Source: an uncultured Pelagibacteraceae bacterium (GTDB lineage: Bacteria > Pseudomonadota > Alphaproteobacteria > Pelagibacterales > Pelagibacteraceae). Taken from it: 64,000 nucleotides of DNA. How positions within the stretch are numbered: the stretch's first letter is position 1; every line of letters starts with the position of its first letter. Location of the stretch: contig CACMTZ010000004.1 in the NCBI GenBank assembly GCA_902616725.1, forward strand, positions 141,289-205,288, in the 5' to 3' direction. Under the pieces are notes generated by a model. That model ran no database searches. It was not told where the DNA came from and was given only the letters and a program-made list of their open reading frames with translations. The translations under genes were made by a program, and so were the position numbers. Below, in pieces: positions 62,585 to 64,000 of this stretch.

Positions 62585-64000
62585 GCCATGGAATTGTTTT
62601 GTCTATTATTTTTCTCAAAGTGACATCAAATAATAAACCCAACATTCCCATTATAAATATAGTGATCCAAATAACTTCGTATTGAAAATATTTTTTTGCA
62701 ACGTTTTCAACAAATCCTATACCTGTTGTTCCAGCTAAAAACTCAGCTGCAACTAAAGTTCCCCAACACATTCCCACGGCAACTCTTATTCCAGTAAGTA
62801 TTTCAGGTAAAGAATTTGGAAAAATTACATATCTCAATATTTGTTTTTTAGATGCACCAAGTGAGTGAGCTGCATGGATTTTTGACAACTGGGTACCAGA
62901 GGCACCAGCTCTTGCAGAAATAATCATGATTGATAATGAGACCATAAATAATAAGAAAACTTTCCCAGTATTATCAATTCCTAAAACTGAAATAATTAAA
63001 GGAGCCCAAGCCAGAGGGGGAACAGGTCTATAAAGCTCAATTAACGGATCAAAGAAACCTTTCGCAAATCTATTTAATCCCATAAATAATCCAAGTGGCA
63101 CACCAATTAATATTCCAAACACTAATCCTAAAAATACCCTCAAAAAAGAATCCCAAATATGACCATAAGGCACAGGTACTTTAAATAACTTAAAGTCTCC
63201 TGTTACTAATTTTAAAACTTGGCCTTTAAAGTTTTGTTTAACAATTCCATCTTGAGTGTGAACTGGGTATTCACCAGGTAGAATATCAGCAATCCAATCT
63301 GGTAAAATAAAACCAATCATTTTACTAACATCAACCAGTTCTATCCAGAGAAGAGGAATTTCTTTGTAACCTACACTCGGTTTAAGCATAAGCATGAACT
63401 TATCTAATGTATCTGACGGCTTAGGTAGCCATCTACCAGACCCTTGTTCCGAACAGCTTGGCCCACTTGCAACAATAGTGCCAGCTGGAAATAAAAATAT
63501 ATCTATAAATCTCAATCCCCCTTGAGCTTCTTTTTGGGCAACATCAAAATTGATAATTGCATTTTGCATTTCATTTAATGCATTAGGTGGATAAATACTT
63601 GCAAATTCTATTCGTCGGGCAATTTTAACAATATCTTTAGCATAAGTTGAAGCTACTTCTTGAGTATCATCTAAATTTTTTCGATAAGCTTTGATCTCAT
63701 CTTTGAGCTCTTTTATTTTATTTTTAAACTGTGGATTATGGTTTCTTAACTTGAAGAATTCATCACTAATAATTTGTAATTCTTTTGCGGCAGCATCAAA
63801 TTTTAAACCTCTTTTAGTCTCCGGAACTAAAGGTACTTCGATCGTATTTTCTATGGACCCTGTTCCAGATTGAACTTTTATAATTCCCCAATCTCCTTGC
63901 TCACTTACTGCTTTAAGTCTTTCATTGGCTTCTTGTTCTGTTTCAAAAGGATATTCAGGTTTTCTAAAATTTTCAGTTAATAAGTTAATTTTACCAGTTA
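62571..64000 (-). CDS. TauC/SsuC-type ABC transporter permease with N-terminal extension (5' partial)
   Basis: The permease core (the last ~290 residues) has the BPD_transp_1 domain with an EAA loop, IHAAHSLGASKKQILRYVIFPN near 225-246 of the short version, and RPVPPLAWAPLIISVLGI, typical of nitrate/sulfonate/taurine permeases. The reverse frame stays open from the Met at 63569 to the right edge, adding at least 140 residues before it. That extra region is charged and predicted to be coiled (EIKELKDEIKAYRKNLDD-like), so this is a longer protein cut by the window end. It would import a sulfonate for the three enzymes downstream; a binding protein and ATPase are expected outside. Confidence 0.78.
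   Translation of the reverse strand, partial: TGKINLLTENFRKPEYPFETEQEANERLKAVSEQGDWGIIKVQSGTGSIENTIEVPLVPETKRGLKFDAAAKELQIISDEFFKLRNHNPQFKNKIKELKDEIKAYRKNLDDTQEVASTYAKDIVKIARRIEFASIYPPNALNEMQNAIINFDVAQKEAQGGLRFIDIFLFPAGTIVASGPSCSEQGSGRWLPKPSDTLDKFMLMLKPSVGYKEIPLLWIELVDVSKMIGFILPDWIADILPGEYPVHTQDGIVKQNFKGQVLKLVTGDFKLFKVPVPYGHIWDSFLRVFLGLVFGILIGVPLGLFMGLNRFAKGFFDPLIELYRPVPPLAWAPLIISVLGIDNTGKVFLLFMVSLSIMIISARAGASGTQLSKIHAAHSLGASKKQILRYVIFPNSLPEILTGIRVAVGMCWGTLVAAEFLAGTTGIGFVENVAKKYFQYEVIWITIFIMGMLGLLFDVTLRKIIDKTIPWRGKG

Noticed and set aside
63691..63873. 60-residue forward frame at the right end
   Set aside because: It lies opposite the open reverse frame of the permease extension, which has coding character; treated as a shadow.
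1..64000. Mobile element, prophage or CRISPR array
   Set aside because: No transposase, integrase, Cas gene, terminal repeats or regularly spaced repeats were seen.

Overview
The window reads as a chromosomal segment of a streamlined marine alphaproteobacterium of the SAR11 clade (Pelagibacterales). The evidence is the strong A/T bias, genes packed with gaps of a few bases or start/stop overlaps, the absence of insertion sequences, phage genes, CRISPR arrays and recognisable tRNA or rRNA genes, and a gene set dominated by uptake and oxidation of methylated and sulfonated osmolytes. Family calls come from reading the proteins; no database search was possible.

Layout. 1-6.9 kb: a quaternary-amine/TMAO ABC transporter (binding protein cut by the left edge, ATPase, fused double permease) facing trimethylamine monooxygenase Tmm, with three small envelope genes inside the transporter locus. 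7.0-16.8 kb: a GpsA-like dehydrogenase, an iron alcohol dehydrogenase and a class I amidotransferase, then formate-THF ligase and the heterotetrameric sarcosine oxidase soxBDAG. 16.8-24.8 kb: DMT permease, Asp/Glu racemase, cold-shock protein, GNAT enzyme and purEK, then an atypical M19 dipeptidase operon with three poorly characterised proteins, one a 52-residue CxxC protein. 24.8-30.3 kb: Yip1-like membrane protein, an overlapping MetF-like/GcvT-like pair, a P-loop kinase/nucleotidyltransferase pair, enoyl-CoA hydratase and small proteins. 30.4-36.2 kb: a dimethylglycine-dehydrogenase-like flavoprotein with both ETF subunits and ETF-quinone oxidoreductase. 36.2-40.2 kb: DUF2237, a 2OG oxygenase, hisI, folE, an AcuI-like reductase and a LysR regulator. 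40.2-44.3 kb: a ferric-iron ABC operon behind two Fur-like operators. 44.3-49.5 kb: AzlCD, a thioredoxin-like protein, a persulfide-dioxygenase-like enzyme, a cupredoxin, DUF4396, MATE and a methyltransferase. 49.46-49.81 kb: the longest non-coding stretch, holding several RNA-like hairpins. 50-57 kb: a gamma-butyrobetaine-type dioxygenase, an inositol-phosphatase-like enzyme, a run of eleven small reverse-strand genes, and cysKE. 57-64 kb: VOC protein, secreted MsrB, LysE, outer-membrane barrel, and a reverse-strand sulfonate-type cluster (HpsN-like dehydrogenase, phosphate acyltransferase, Ldh2/ComC-type dehydrogenase, TauC-type permease running off the right edge).

How it fits together. 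Much of the window can be read as a route by which TMAO, trimethylamine, dimethylglycine, sarcosine and other methylated compounds are imported and demethylated, methyl groups are placed on tetrahydrofolate (SoxA and the DMGDH- and GcvT-like proteins), recovered through the MetF-like protein and formate-THF ligase, and electrons passed through ETF to the quinone pool. The right end probably does the same for a C3 sulfonate. The least explained parts are the small-protein operon at 51.96-55.4 kb, the GcvT/MetF pair, the kinase/nucleotidyltransferase pair, the atypical M19 operon, and the hairpin-rich gaps at 41.5 and 49.5 kb.
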